Of a stretch of DNA of 64,000 nucleotides, positions 12,003 to 25,500 are shown piece after piece. Origin of the DNA: Diadema setosum (lineage: Eukaryota > Echinodermata > Echinoidea > Diadematoida > Diadematidae); assembly GCF_964275005.1 (NCBI RefSeq), contig NC_092700.1:18137649-18201648 (forward strand), given 5' to 3'. Under the pieces are notes generated by a model. It worked only from the letters and a program-made list of their open reading frames with translations, ran no database searches and was not told the DNA's origin. The first letter of the stretch is position 1; each line of letters starts with the position of its first letter. A program made the position numbers and the translations under genes.

Positions 12003-12200
<198 letters not shown>

Positions 12201-12289
12201 TCATATAATAACACACAGAGAAAATAACACACGGCATCATATCGTTAGATATTGTGTGAATGTGAATATGTCGTGTGTTGCATGGATTT

Positions 12290-13081
12290 GGAGGTGAATT
12301 ATTCTGTTTGAGCTTGTGTGTGTGTGTGTGGGGGGGGGGGGGTGGGTGCAAGACCTGACCACCTTGTCACCCTATTCTTCATTTTTTTTTTTTGGGGGGG
12401 GGGAGAGTAGGATCTTTTACGCTGCGCTATACTCGCATTGCTAAGTGTTTTCTGTTTGTTTGGCTTCTTTATGTAGTGCGCGATGCGCATGTGTCAGAAT
12501 GCCAAAAAGAATGAATAGAAGCAAAGATATTATTCGTGAGTTTTTTTATAAGTATATTGATCTTTGGTACTGTATAACATAATGACAAATACTCTGAATT
12601 ATTTGTCTTTGATATTTGTCAAATCTACAACCGCGTAATTAGAACTACCAAGTGTATATTATTTACACATAAAACAAGACTGACACTCCTAAATAAAAAA
12701 ATCAGGATCGAACCTAATCATTTTTAAAGTTTAAGCCTGTATTGCTGCACATCGTAAGAACGATTAATTCAATCATAAACTTAAAAAAATATGAAGTTCG
12801 GGTTGCCTTTAAATCTACAAGTGAAATCATATTTCAAAATTGTAACTGAAAACATGGCAATAACTTATTCACGTACAGACAATATTCATAATAATGGTCT
12901 GCAGAAAACGACTATCCAAATTAAAAACACTAGCCTTTCATATAATATGAAAATATGGACTAGTTTACCAAAGAAAATGATAATTTGGCTGCGATAAAAT
13001 GTGCAAAATATAATTTTGATACATGAATCTTATCTTTTGTTTTGCATTCAAATCATTCCAGTTTGTATTTTCATTTTATTA

Positions 13082-13125
<44 letters not shown>

Positions 13126-14030
13126 TATATATATACATTTTATTTACATTCAATATTTCTAAATTTGAATAATCAAAGTTTGTGCAACCATTTAAGCATA
13201 GAGTCTTGTATGTTGTTTTTTTGTTCATCAAAATTGAATTTGATGATTTCTATTCGTACCATAGTTTGCTACTGATGGACTAATAGATATTGTTGATTTT
13301 AAAATACACGATTATGATTTTTGTGTCTTTCCTCTTTTTGTTACGAATACTCTGAATGTTTGAAAATTTATTTTTCTTTTTACTTCATCTTATCTTTACG
13401 AGTTCAGGGATTCATTGAAGAACAGTCTTTAACTAAAGTGGGGGACCGTGTTAACATTAAATAATCTCAGTTATACATTGTTACCTTTGTTGCGATACCT
13501 ATATATTTTCATACAATCCTAGGTCTATATATAATCAAATGAGTCTATCGGCCTTCCAGAATTACTTTAAATCACCATTTTGTTTTTGTGACTACCATTA
13601 CCTCCAGTGATATAAAAAAATCCAATCGTCACGTAAATCGAAAACTTAAAACATTATGATATTGGAATAGTATCTTGTGCTTATACAAAATACACTGTAA
13701 TGTCTTTCTAGAAAATAGTCAATACACCAGGGAGAACATCTCAAAATGCTCGGATATAAAGCAAACAAACTTTGATAAAGAAAGGGGTATAAAGGAGGTA
13801 AACAGAACACTAATATATCAGGCATGTCTTCGCGTTTCCTGAAATCTAAATTTTACAAAATCATAACATTGCAATATTCTCCTTCTAAGCTTTAAATTCG
13901 AAAGCTACTACGTTGGTTGCCATTCCGGACAATTTGTATGATATGAACTTGGATATTGGAATAATCAAAAACGCTTCATTATTGTAGCTGATCTAGAACA
14001 TTTGCTGAGATGACGACTTACCAGTACTTT
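12290..14030. repeat. Right copy of a diverged ~1.8-kb non-coding duplication
   Basis: Collinear with 7300-9180 (see that entry), with an extra (TA)n tract at 13081-13136. It ends about 300 bp from the stop codon of the minus-strand sulfotransferase at 14329. The segment could therefore have been duplicated as 3' flank of that gene, or be an old dispersed repeat. Confidence 0.75.
13081..13136. repeat. (TA)n microsatellite
   Basis: TA run with one ACAC interruption, inside the right copy of the duplicated segment. Confidence 0.9.
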
Positions 14031-14297
14031 GCAGTCAGACAGATGCTGTTACTATAGATACATATAGGACGATGGCTAAAGAATCAAAACCTTTCTAAAA
14101 ATAGCCATTCAAATACTAAATATAATTCTAATAGCGGATATACATCTCATCTGTTTCTACTCCGTCAGCAAAGCGGGGAAAAACCCGATTAATGAGCAAT
14201 TAATGTGTAAGTCATTTGAAAAGACTACTGTCGTATGTGGACCTATTTCTACTTGGCGTAAATACTCAATTCTGAGTGATACACGCCATTAAAACCA

Positions 14298-14325
14298 AAC
14301 AACAACAACAACAACAACAACAACC
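14298..14325. repeat. (AAC)n microsatellite
   Basis: AACAACAACAACAACAACAA directly after the sulfotransferase stop on the minus strand, so it would lie in the first bases of the 3' UTR as (TTG)n. Confidence 0.9.
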
Positions 14326-14328
14326 TAT

Positions 14329-15215
14329 TCAAGTCAGCCTTGTCTTGTACATTTCATCGTAGTAGGGCATGCAGATGTCTACATTCTTTTGGACATCGGG
14401 TGGAAGGGAGTCTAGCGCGGGTGCCGGGGTTGGAGGTAGGAAGTAACTGGTATGAAAGGCATTGTGACAGAAGAGTCGTATAAACTCGAAATCTTTGACG
14501 GGCATGAAGGCACACTTCCAGGAATCGGTCACCGCTGGACTGGGCTCCCACTTGAGCAGCAAGTCCGAGTAAGGGATTCCTAAGGCGTTGCAGTACTTGG
14601 CCAGCATGCGGGGCGTGTCGGCGAGGATGTCGTCGCTTTCCACGACCACGGGGTTGGGGTCCAGGTTTTCCTTGACGTGCACCCAGAGAGCGTGCAGCTC
14701 CTTGTAGAGGAGCCCCGAGAGTTGGTACTTCGGAGGGGCATCCGTGTTCATGTCGAAGTTCTCTATCTTGGTCGAAGCCGGCAACTTTTTCCCGCTGCCG
14801 TCGCCGACTTCTTGCAAGACTTTGAAGATGATTTTCTTGAAGGAGAGGAAGACTTTGGCAGGGTGACGCAGCAGGAACGAGTAGCGGTAGTTACTGGACT
14901 TGTCCGGCAGGAACCGGAAGTGACTGGAGTCCATACACTGAGAAACGCCCTTGTATAAGATGACCTTCTTGTTCGGGTCTGGGTTGTCCAGCATCTTTTT
15001 TATGTAAGGATACCTATATCGACAGTACAAAATTGAGAAATTAGATAATGGAATGGGATTATGTAGGTACAAACAAGTACTATACAAAAATAAGACACGG
15101 ACACAGGAATCGGCGAATCAACGAATTGGTGTATTCCATTCTATACCTCTGAAGGGCATGACTTTCATACACAATAACAATACATATGAAAACGTGTTAG
15201 ATATAATCTTTATAC

Positions 15216-15249
<34 letters not shown>

Positions 15250-15604
15250 TGAGTCGTGTGTCTTCAGCTAATGATGAACCCCTGGGTCGTCGCATCTTTT
15301 TGGAGTGTGTATGTAAACGAGAGTAAAGAGGCGGTAGACGTTGCTTAATCCTCACAACTTGTGAGGAAATTATAGTTCTGAGCAAATTTCTTACAAGTGA
15401 AGGATGGAGTGATGGTGATTGGGTGTTAACTTTTTACTCTTATTCGTCCTCTGTAAATTGACATTAAATCCAGTTTAACCTCATTTGCATGACAATAAAA
15501 ATGATGAGATATAACACCCAATCACTGTCACTCCATCCCTTACTTGTAAGAAATCTGCTCAAAACTAAAAAATTTACCAGGGGTATGAATAATTTTGTTG
15601 GTAA

Positions 15605-15694
<90 letters not shown>

Positions 15695-15699
15695 TATAG

Positions 15700-15744
<45 letters not shown>

Positions 15745-18700
15745 TATATATGTACTATGTTATTTCAATAATCTCTTTTAAGTGCACCAGATTAAATTCA
15801 ATCATATCAGGTATGACGATAATAACTGGAACGGGAGCTAAAGACACCGAGTGACAGTGCATCAATCATAATGCTGCTTTCATTTCCATCTTCAGAGTAA
15901 ACTGCACACACACACAAATAATAGCATGAAATCTAATTAAATGGCAATAAACAAATCAATGATTACGGCAGTAATTGAGGTAATCAGAGGAAGAAAAAAT
16001 AAAAGAAGGGCATTTAGCAAAACTCAAACAAATTCATTCAAACACACAGTGAAATTTAAGATGTTGCCAGATTTTGTAAAAAACAAAAATAAATGATAGT
16101 CCGTTACAAACAGCGAAAACATATGTTAAAAATAAAAGACGAAAATAGACAATATGAATCATATATTTTCCATAGTGAAATGCAGCATTTGAGTAAGACC
16201 ATTCTTCACTTTTGAGAAGTAGAAAGATTGAGAGAACCACAGCATGAAAAATACTAGTAATCATTTCATGATATGGTATAGATATAGAAATATAAAAATC
16301 CAAAATCTGATCATCAATGACACGTTCATTCACGAATTCATTTGGATCACTTGAGGGAGGGGGGGGGGGGTTGTGTTCTGAATGTACGAGAATGTTGACC
16401 AAGATACCCTTAAGGCAAATTCAATTATTATGATTGTACGAAAAGTGGTTTAGCAGACCTGTTAGTTTTCCGGTGGTATGGCACGGAATGTTATATACAT
16501 TGCATAGATACAGAACAATTCACATGGCTACACCATGTTGGTCATAATATGACGATGCACATATTTATCTGTGTGGTAAATGATGATTAACAGATAAGAC
16601 ATTTGTATCAATACGTTGTTAGCCGGCTTGCATTGTTCATAAATGTTTTATCTATCAGTCGTATTGACACTGTTTGCTGGGGAAACACGGACTCAAAGTT
16701 GAATACTGAAAATGAAGTGCACTAATTGCTAATTGAATTATTCCCGTGTTTAGCACTCGATGGTAGGTTTATGTCAATAATCATATCTGTGTCAGCACAA
16801 GTCTGTTCAGAGATAATGTTTCCTTTGTTACCAGCCTCTCCAAGACTATAGTAACGAATACATAAACTAGTCTAGGTCTACTAGGTCGTGACTTCACTAT
16901 CAAGCTTGTTTCAGTATTATGACAATTTTTATATCGTCATGGCGTTTATTGTGACAACAGTGAGATGACAGCTAGTGTCTCATACAATACTAACTTTAAT
17001 TCAATTAATGACTATTGTACAATCATCGATAAAGATAATTGTAAAAACAAATGCTGAGAAACAGGGAAAATAGACTAATGACATCAATACAACCCTGTAT
17101 CAACTGATGATCGGCGTATGTGTTCCATGAAAATGAAATCATTGTCCAGCCTGTATCACGGCTGATTACTATGAACGACTGCAGTCGCGTCAGCGGCAGT
17201 CATATGCAACATGATGAACAGGGACAAATTCATCCAGTCCAAATAAGAATGACGTTTTGAGAGCGGTGACCATCTCCATTACATATGTATATATACAGGT
17301 ATATACATGTACATGTTGGCCTATATATCAAATCAATCCCCTCTTGAACCTTACATCTGAATGTTTGGGGGCTTTTTTTTTTAACTTTTCTTTAAAGAAA
17401 CCTACGCAAAACAAATAAACATGAGATGAAGAGTGAGATCGAAATTGATTCGAGATTATCGACCAAGAAAGCCATGCTAGAAAGCCCGAAAATTAACACA
17501 TTCATGCTGCAAGAAAGGGAAGGTGATTTCGCTCCTCTGCTGAGAGAAGACCAAAAAGAGAGTCCGTGTGTGTGTGTGACAGAGAGCGAGAGAAATACGA
17601 CTTTTATATAGAGAAAATAAGGGAGAGGAACAGAGAGGTTGGTAAGACAAAATACTATGCAGTCTTTTTTTCTGTGACCTCTCGACATTGATCCTCTACG
17701 AACTGTTTTTTTTTTTTTTTTTTTTTGGGGGGGGGGGGGCAAACAACGTGCATCTGGAGACTGTAGGTGACCTTGACGTGTGCAACTCATCGGCTTCCCA
17801 GTATATTCTACAACTTTGGGTATTTCATTATAGAAAATTGTTGTAGCAAGACAGATTGGCATTCCTATACAATGTACTTTGTAAGTTTGGTAATATTGAT
17901 AACAGACGCAGGAATGCCTTCTCGTTGTTGGTTTGAAATGGGATTCGTCCACGCAGGCATTACAGCGGGGAGCTCGAGAAAAACTACGCACATCAGGGTG
18001 CTACAAACCCACTGTGTACAGATGGCTTGCTTGCTATAACGAGGGAGGTGGTCGGTGAATCGCGAAGTTGGCCCTTGCTCAAATTACTCATTCGGGCAGT
18101 GAGATGAAGACATGTATCAGTGAATTACAGTTTCCTGGATTTTCATGTGTACGTATGTAAAGAGGCCTAAGATACATACCCGTGCATCGTCGTATGGTGA
18201 ATGTGTGTGTACGCGTGAATGCATGGAGCTTGTACGTACAATAGGTAGCGGGAAAATTAAATCATGACATTTCAAATGGCGGCATTTACCTACAGAATTT
18301 TCCGCAGTGCTGTGTCAGAACAGGTATAGGGCTTGCTGGATCTACCATAATATATCTGCTCTTCCATTAGGTCCGCCACTATCCTCTGGCAAGGTGTAGG
18401 GTCCTATACGCCCTCCAATGCAAAGGGATACAGTATGTGTTTTACAGTGATGCTCTATTTCTAAGGACTCCCGTTTGAAGAGCCTAGAATGTCATCCCTG
18501 GGATACCTGAAAGTGTGTGACGTGTGTTTGACGTGTGTGTGGGTGTGTGTGTGTGTGTGTGTGCGCGCATGCATGCATGAGTGAACAATTAGATATATAA
18601 AAAAGGAAATATATTTACTTTATAGAATAATACAGAAAGAAAGCGAGGGAAGGAGGGGGAGGGAGACTACAGAAGGGGAGGAGAGCTTAGCATCTCCCCC

Positions 18701-19060
18701 CCCCCCCCCCCGCGTATTAATGATAGAGCATTTGAAACATATACTAGTAGCCTATTTGTACACAGGATCGACTCACTTGAGCATGTCCAGTCGAACTCTG
18801 TCGCCACTGCAATCCTCCTCACATATCATCTCAGCCGCCTTTCGCCAGACGTCCTCCCCGAAATTATCGGCATCGTGATCGACCACCTTGCCAATGGTGG
18901 CCAGGTTGACTTCGGCCTCGTAGGCGAAGTAGAAGGTGTCGAAGAAGATGTCGATGTTGGGCACGAAGCTCAGACACTTGCAGAACACCGAGGAGGTCGA
19001 ACGTGGCGTGCACCACGTCATAACACGCACCTGTTCCGAGTTGGAGTTGTTTCCCGCCAT
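14329..19060 (-). CDS. PAPS-type P-loop sulfotransferase, two exons, paralogue 1
   Basis: Predicted 322 aa. Exon 1 is 19060-18777 (ATG at 19060; the frame further upstream has no ATG) and exon 2 is 15013-14329. The GTGAGT donor and TATAG acceptor split a Lys codon. Residues 15-26 (TWCTPRSTSSVF) match a 5'-phosphosulfate P-loop. R144HPAKVF with S152 fits the R-x7-S 3'-phosphate motif of PAPS sulfotransferases. The C-terminal half keeps LLYKELHALWVHVKEN, VVVESDDILAD and FHTSYF, shared with the paralogue at 37930. The family would transfer sulfate from PAPS to a small hydroxylated substrate, which cannot be named here. There is no signal peptide or membrane span, so it is probably cytosolic. Relatives are sometimes mislabelled branched-chain aminotransferase-like. 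The 3.76-kb intron holds an inverted repeat and (TA)n. Confidence 0.87.
15214..15246. repeat. (TA)n microsatellite
   Basis: TA run in the sulfotransferase intron. Confidence 0.9.
15374..15566. mobile_element. Inverted-repeat element (MITE-like), about 190 bp
   Basis: Left arm TTCTGAGCAAATTTCTTACA, AGTGAAGGATGGAGTGATGG, TGATTGGGTGTTA. The right arm at 15508-15562 is its near inverse, with TAACACCCAATCACTG and CTTGTAAGAAATCTGCTCA. The loop of about 70 bp is unrelated. Confidence 0.7.
15608..15746. repeat. (TA)n microsatellite, compound
   Basis: Two long TA runs split by GAAAT, then further runs split by AATATA and AGATAA. Lies in the sulfotransferase intron. Confidence 0.95.
15760..18770. other. 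Rest of the sulfotransferase intron
   Basis: No further exon, but there are simple tracts: poly(T)/poly(G) at 17708-17739 and (GT)n at 18538-18563 followed by GCGCGCATGCATGCATG. A 122-codon minus frame at 16402-16034 is hydrophobic but has no supporting context. Confidence 0.5.
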
Positions 19061-20245
19061 TTTTCTTACAGCCGATTCCAAAGGAGGGAAGGACTAGTCC
19101 GCGCGCAGAGGGCCACGGAAAGCTAAAGGAGGTCAACGCGAAACGCGCATGAGGAGATTGATTTCGCCGTGGCAGTGAATAGGGGCTCACGAATTCGCAA
19201 TACATGTACATGTAGACTCCGTTATGTACAGTGTAATACCGCGAACATGTTCACCTTTGGACTCCTGTCCGTCATTCATCGCCCCTCTCTTACCGGGGCA
19301 CGACCTTCGATGTACATTTGTATTTCCGTTGTGTCTCTTTAAACCATCTCCCTGCTTTGGGCAATTGAGGATCGTACCTCATACTCAGTATGAATGACTT
19401 TATGTTTCGAGGATGAGCCGTAAGAAGCTTAGTGAATGCAAGGCCGCAAGGCCGTACAGTGTAGCTCCTTGGCGAATACATTAAACCCCAATACAATAGT
19501 ACTATTGACAATAATGTCTGTTCTCAGTTACTGAATCTGCCTCGTCATTCAGAATTGACAACTTTGCCGTACTATGCGCAGTCAATGACGGATGACAATG
19601 AAATTTATCTCACAGCGTCTGGTTACAGCGCGCAATACCAGCAGAGAGCTATGTATCATCTTTATGCTGAGTTTGATCAAAATTAATGCTATATTACGAG
19701 GAACATCGCAAGGTATAGATTAGGTTGCATTATTCCTATAACACCGCCATTCAGACATATTTCGGAAGAAGGATGCAATGATACAAAGATTCAAGGTAAT
19801 TTATTGTCTGTCAGAATGAATACAAAAATTCTGCCTCCACTGGCATAACAACAAAAAGAAACAACATAAATTATGCAAATGATTATGATATTTTACATAA
19901 AACATACTGACAAAAACATCGCACAGATTAATTCGTATGAATAAAAACTACAATTTATATGAACATCTACACACACACACGCACAAGCCGGCTGTTCTGT
20001 TTAAAACCCTAACTTCACATATCCATTCAGTTCCAGAATTTCAGAATACATATTTTTTTTTTTACCTCTTGCCCCGCCCATCTCCCCTGTAAAGTTGAGA
20101 TGAGAAGTTGATGAAAGGTAGAATAATTATGTGAAATTAAGAGAAAAAATACAAAGGAAACAATAAAACATCGCCTTTTGTAGAGACAGACAAAGTGGCA
20201 TGCCATTCAGGGCAGGGTTACCGGCAATTGTGTACATTCTCCCCA
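19061..20245. other. Upstream flank of sulfotransferase 1
   Basis: This should hold the promoter of the minus-strand gene. I see no TATA box I can defend. There is a short (AC)n at 19971-19984. No coding exon. Confidence 0.4.
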
Positions 20246-21145
20246 TTGTCTGTTCATTGTATTGTATTTATTTCCCGTCATTAAAAAGATATACAAACAA
20301 ATATTATATCACATAAAATATACACTTCAACTTAGGGATGAGATATTCAGCGCTGCTATCGTAACAGCGCTGTTTTACGAAGGGGTCCCTTATATGAGAA
20401 ATATGGGATAAACAAAGAATACAGTTACACTACATGAGAAGAAAATACAAACATTCAGAATATTTCAGATGATATTTATATCATTAAATCATAAGCTTCG
20501 ATGATAAAAATATACATAAAATATCTTTTAAAAAACATATACGTATGCTCAAGAGAGAAAGAAAATGAGTTAGGAATATGCATCTGCATGTCACATAAAC
20601 AGTAATCACACAAAATCAGAAATTCTATTTTCTAATCCCTTTAAAAACACATCTGGACTTGAGTACAATTTCAAAGGAGGCAGTACATTGTGTCGCATTG
20701 ATCCCCTATAATGTGTTGTTCTTTCACAATAATCAGTACGAGGCTTCGGGAGAACAATGTTACCTGCGCTACGAAGAGAATATAGGTCACAGGAAGGCTG
20801 GAATATATCATTCATGGGTGAGGATGACATATTACGAGTTTATTTAGATATATACAAACACGTAGGCTCAATATGCTTCCTACGTACGTCTAGACTCACG
20901 AAAAAATCAATTTAAAACAGAATTAATTTGCAAGTTAGACACATGTTCGTAAGGCTTTATTTTCATCATAATCCGCCCAGCGCGATTTTGAAGAATTGTT
21001 CAATATTTTTTTAATGACTTGAATCAAATATGATACCAGCATTAGCAAAGAGTGGCAAAAGTGTTCATGAATTTGATCCGTTCCGGGGAAGCACCAAAAT
21101 CTGTCTTGCAAATGTCTTATCATATGCAAATAGAATATTATCAAG
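20246..21145 (-). mobile_element. LINE 3' fragment
   Basis: The minus frame at 20830-20606 reads CDLYSLRSAGNIVLPKPRTD, YCERTTHYRGSMRHNVLPPL and VFLKGLENRI. This is the conserved YNLR...PKPRT...FSYRGA...WN-LP tail found after the RT domain of many LINEs, here with substitutions. Upstream pieces up to 21145 are broken by stops. The 3' end shows AATAAATACAATACAATGAA near 20250, a likely short repeat tail. Confidence 0.65.
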
Positions 21146-21149
21146 CATA

Positions 21150-22550
21150 TATGTTTCTGGAAAATATATCAATTTTCCGTTTGATTTGCTTGACAAACAG
21201 ATCAGAAATGTGATGACTGCACCCATGAAAGATGAAAAGAAAATGAAAATGTACTTTATTTTTGTTCGGAAGATCACATTTCGTGTCAAAGGTTACATGT
21301 TTGCCATAGCAATAGTCATGATAATCATTTTGTAACATTGTAAAGAACTTTCCTTCTGGGTGAGGTTATATAATTTTTGGGTTCCAAAACCAGACCTACA
21401 TCGGAATTTATATGATTGAATGTTTATGAGGTGGCGTGGGCGTGTGCATGGATTCGATGAAATTGTTGTGTTTATAGTAACCTTAAATTCAGTTGGAGGA
21501 TATACAACAAAATGAGGGAGTCACACAGACTTAAAATTCTAAGGTTATTGTTAACCTTTTGAACGCATTGACACAACCAAAGTTACTGCCGTGCTCTCTT
21601 TAAAAAACTCTGGTTTAAAAATCCGGAAGTCTTTCTCCTGCGACTAATCTCCCGATCAGGACTACCCACACGACTCTCCAAAACAGTGATAACAACAGCA
21701 TGGACTCCATGACAACAGTATGTATAGCAGAAATTCACTCGATCGAGAGTCCTTTGTCGTACGTAACTCAGGGTCGCATGTGACAGTATGACAACAACAA
21801 TGTCTCGAGCGATGTATGACGTATGTTGTTCCTACAGTCGGGACAGCTCGACGACAGATTAAGTACATGATACAACCAGATCAGTGTGAGGTCGGAATGC
21901 AAGGATTGAGCGCGGACTATGATGAGGCCGTAAGCACGTGTATATAGCCAGGACGAAAGAAAGGACAGAGTAGCGAGATCGAAGGCAAGGATAGACCAAG
22001 GAGGTACTAGGCGAGCACCTAGTAGTATACCTCCTTGGATAGACTACAGACATGATAGAGCGAGGACGAAAGCGAGTACGTAGACGAGGTCGAAAGCAAG
22101 GATGAAGTATAGCTTGGAAGAGAAGTACATCTAATAATTCATGATTAGATATCAGAACACAGAGAGCACAGCAGTTTACATGGAAGCAATCAACAAATCA
22201 TTTTGGATAAAAATAGATGAAAAGCACTATGCTCTTCAAGCACCACCTTGCTAAAAAATCTACCAATTCAAATTTCGTTAAAATATTAAGAGTTTTATCC
22301 CAAATCGAGCTAACTCCATTCTTGTTAAGTTGAGATATTTGTGATTAAAGCTGCTAAAAAAAAAAAAAAACAACGAAAATAATAACAAACTAAAGTACAG
22401 GATCATAGCGTCTAGAATATTTCTTGTTCTGTCACATGTAAGGTATTACTGGAAAGGTTTAATTTTGCTCTATCTGATGGTGGACTTACTTTGAAATGTT
22501 TAGAAATGACGCTTATACAGTAGTCCATTTTGCAATAAAACTCGTCATAT
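21150..22550. other. Intergenic stretch without exons
   Basis: AT-rich. It contains a 43-bp hairpin at 21995-22037 (separate entry) and GA-rich direct repeats of GACGAAAG/GATCGAAGGCAAGGAT between 21945 and 22105. No gene recognised. Confidence 0.45.
21995..22037. repeat. CCAAGGAGGT hairpin
   Basis: CCAAGGAGGTACTAGG, a short loop, then CCTAGTAGTATACCTCCTTGG form a hairpin with arms of 15-17 bp. A smaller relative (ACCAAGGAGG...CCTCCTTG) lies at 32463-32489, upstream of the transporter gene. Confidence 0.7.
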
Positions 22551-22551
22551 C

Positions 22552-25500
22552 TTAGTCAGTGTGATCAGGGAGGTGGGAGTTTCTTCCAACCCCTCTGGTT
22601 TGATGAACGACTATAGGACTTTTCACAAACCGAGGCGGGAGCATGGTTATGAAAACCACGACCTCAATGGCAATGAGGAGCCAGAATGTCCCTTGATATG
22701 ATCCACGTTCCTCTGCAATCATTCCTAGGGGAAAAAAAAAGATGTAAAGATAATATGGAATTATCAAACGATTGTATAAAGACAAGATAACATGCAAGGT
22801 ATACCCCAAGGGATGTCTCGCCCACCCGCATATCACAATTTGTCACTATATTTTTTTCAGTGAAAGTTCATTGACCTTCGACCTTGTCCGACTCAGCTAA
22901 TAGGGAGCTTTAGATTTGCGGCGCGGGCGTTTGAGACGACGCTTGAGCTAGACATTCTCCTCTTCCCTGCGTCGTGTTGAATACTCAATAGTAGAGTTAG
23001 ATTACGCTGAGACGCAACCTATAAAAATTTAAAATGGCGCCCAAATATGATCAGTGCATGAAGTATTTTAGCTCTCTACGTCGTGTATTGAACGGACGTA
23101 AAAATACCACAGAACGCGTAGTGAAAACTCAGACGACGCGAGCTGCTAATAAATCGACTTATACGCGATTCTGGGCATGCTCAGAAAGGCTTTTTCCCCT
23201 TTGAACGTCCCCGTCGCGAAAATCTAAAACTCCCTTATATCCGAACTTGACAGGCATCTCCAGATGATGAACCTGCGGGGAGAGCTTTGTGGTCATAGCT
23301 CAAAGCTATTGAGAGTACACCACAATACTATGCAGCTAGTATAGTGTTATCTGGTAACGTTCATTGACCTTTGACCTTATCGGACTGCACCTACATTCGA
23401 ACTTGACCAGCATTTTAGGTTACGTAAGCCTGTTTACGTACCTGAGGTGTAAGTTTGGTGGTCACAGCTCAAAGCTAGAAAGAGTAAACAACGAATTGTT
23501 GACGACGCCGACGGCGACGCCGACGTCGACGACGACGACGACGAGGACGACAACGGAATAGTGACGCCTATGTCTCGCTAAAAATCTCTCTACTATTGTG
23601 GACAAAATACGCTCCTTATTTGGCAATGTTAGATTTTGGTAGATTTTGGGGTTATTTATACCTATAAGGACATAGTTATACCTATAAAGGGCTTACTAAT
23701 AACTCACAATTTGAAGAATGGGCACGGTACTGTACTCAAAAGCACATAAACTTTTAGCCATTGCACACACACACAGAAATTATGATATTGTGCCGCCATA
23801 TTTGCAGAATAGCGCGTATCGCTATCCCCCCCCCCCCCCACAACCTGTGTAGGCCCTACACTGGACTCTGATTGTCACACATACCCACGAATAGTGCTCC
23901 GAGGCTCGTTCCAATACCAAAAGAGACCTCAGACAGAGCAAAAAGTAGGGGAAAATCATCATGAGAAGCCCGGTCTTTACTTATGATGAATGTAAGAATG
24001 CTTCTCGCCGCCAAAGTCAGGGAGGAGAAGAAGGTTGACGTGACCATCACTGCAAAATGATTATAAAGTGTGTCGGCAAGGAGAGACGCCATATTCAAGA
24101 CCGTCATCATCAGAAAGATGTCGGTGGGCGTACTGATTATAGAGCTAACTGGCCCGCTGAAAGCACGCCCGAAGAACGCGCACACCGCCGTAGCGAGGCC
24201 GAGGTACATTGCTTGATCCGACGAAATCCCGCGATCCAGAGCTCGCGGAATGACGAATGCGTGCCAACCCCCTCTTACCATGCTGAACAAAGTTCCAGAC
24301 AAGATGACTAAATTCTGACATGGATCGCGGTAAAACAACGAGATTTTCCACCAGTCAACTGAACATAAAGCGTTGTTTGTGACTTCATCATGCGTCTCAC
24401 CATCTGCCATATTTCCTCCATGTGATCTTCGTAGACGCTTACGATTTGGCAGTGGCGATGTCGTCGGAGCCTTTTCGTCAGTAATCGTACCAGACGGTGT
24501 TCGTTGATTACCAGTATCACACAGCCGGTCCTCCCCATCTCGAGACCCCGGAGCGGGCACCTGATGACATGTACATGTTTTGTTGTTCTTACAACCCATC
24601 TGACCACTACAGACCTCCCCTGCACCACTTCCGGCGACTCGGTCTTGGGTCAAGTTTAGCCCATTGTGGGAATTCCCCACTGAGGGATTTCTATCCGACG
24701 ATGTGATCATGGTGTGGTTGACTTGATCATCAGCAACATGTTTTGATGACTTCTGTAGTTGATGACTCTCCTCATTTGTGAGGGTGTGGGGCTTCGCTTC
24801 TTCCTGCAGGCAATGTTTCGCTGCTGTGCTATCACTGTCTGTTTCTGGCGTGGACCGAACGTCTAGTAGCAAGACAAGTGGTACGATGTGTCCATGAATA
24901 GCGCCAATAATTCCCAGGGCAGCTTGCCATCCGTAGATTTTGCGAAAGCACTCGCCAAGAAAGGGCACGAGCACCATACCGAATGCATAGCCGGATTTAC
25001 CCAAGCCGTAGAGGAGATTAAAGCGCGTCGAGTCAACCTCATTCAAGGTGATAATAACACAGGTGGCCGTTATGCTATTGCCAATCCCTGAAAAGATAAC
25101 ATACATGAAAATGAATTCATTCGGGATATAAATGGTGAAACATGATTCACTTAAATTCTTATCTGTTAGTTTCATATTTACATTATCAGCTATTTTAGGC
25201 CTTTAGTATGTGTGCTTGTATTAGATTCATATACTGTAGCACAAACACGGAATACAAGTGAATATTTCCACCCAAGTTAACATATAAGTGTAATCAAGGA
25301 TTGTAATTATTTATCACTGGTTTTATATGCAGAGAAGAAGGTGTTTAAAAATGTTTCGCAAGTTTTCGTGGGATCTATAGGGCAAAAGAACAGCTAAAGC
25401 TATAATATGGACTCCTGATAAATCGTACCCTCATTTTGCCCTGCCTCGAGGTGCACGTAAATTAACAAAGATGATGACAGAACAAGAAAAAAAAATCCAG

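Noticed and set aside
16034-16402. 122-codon hydrophobic minus-strand frame in the sulfotransferase intron
   Set aside because: Hydrophobicity follows from AT richness. There is a poly-Pro stretch from a G run, and no homology that I can recognise.
23856-23884. C-terminal MCDNQSPV extension of the long transporter frame
   Set aside because: A GTATGT donor at 23884 and in-phase joining to 22724 restore the last membrane span, so this is intron read-through.
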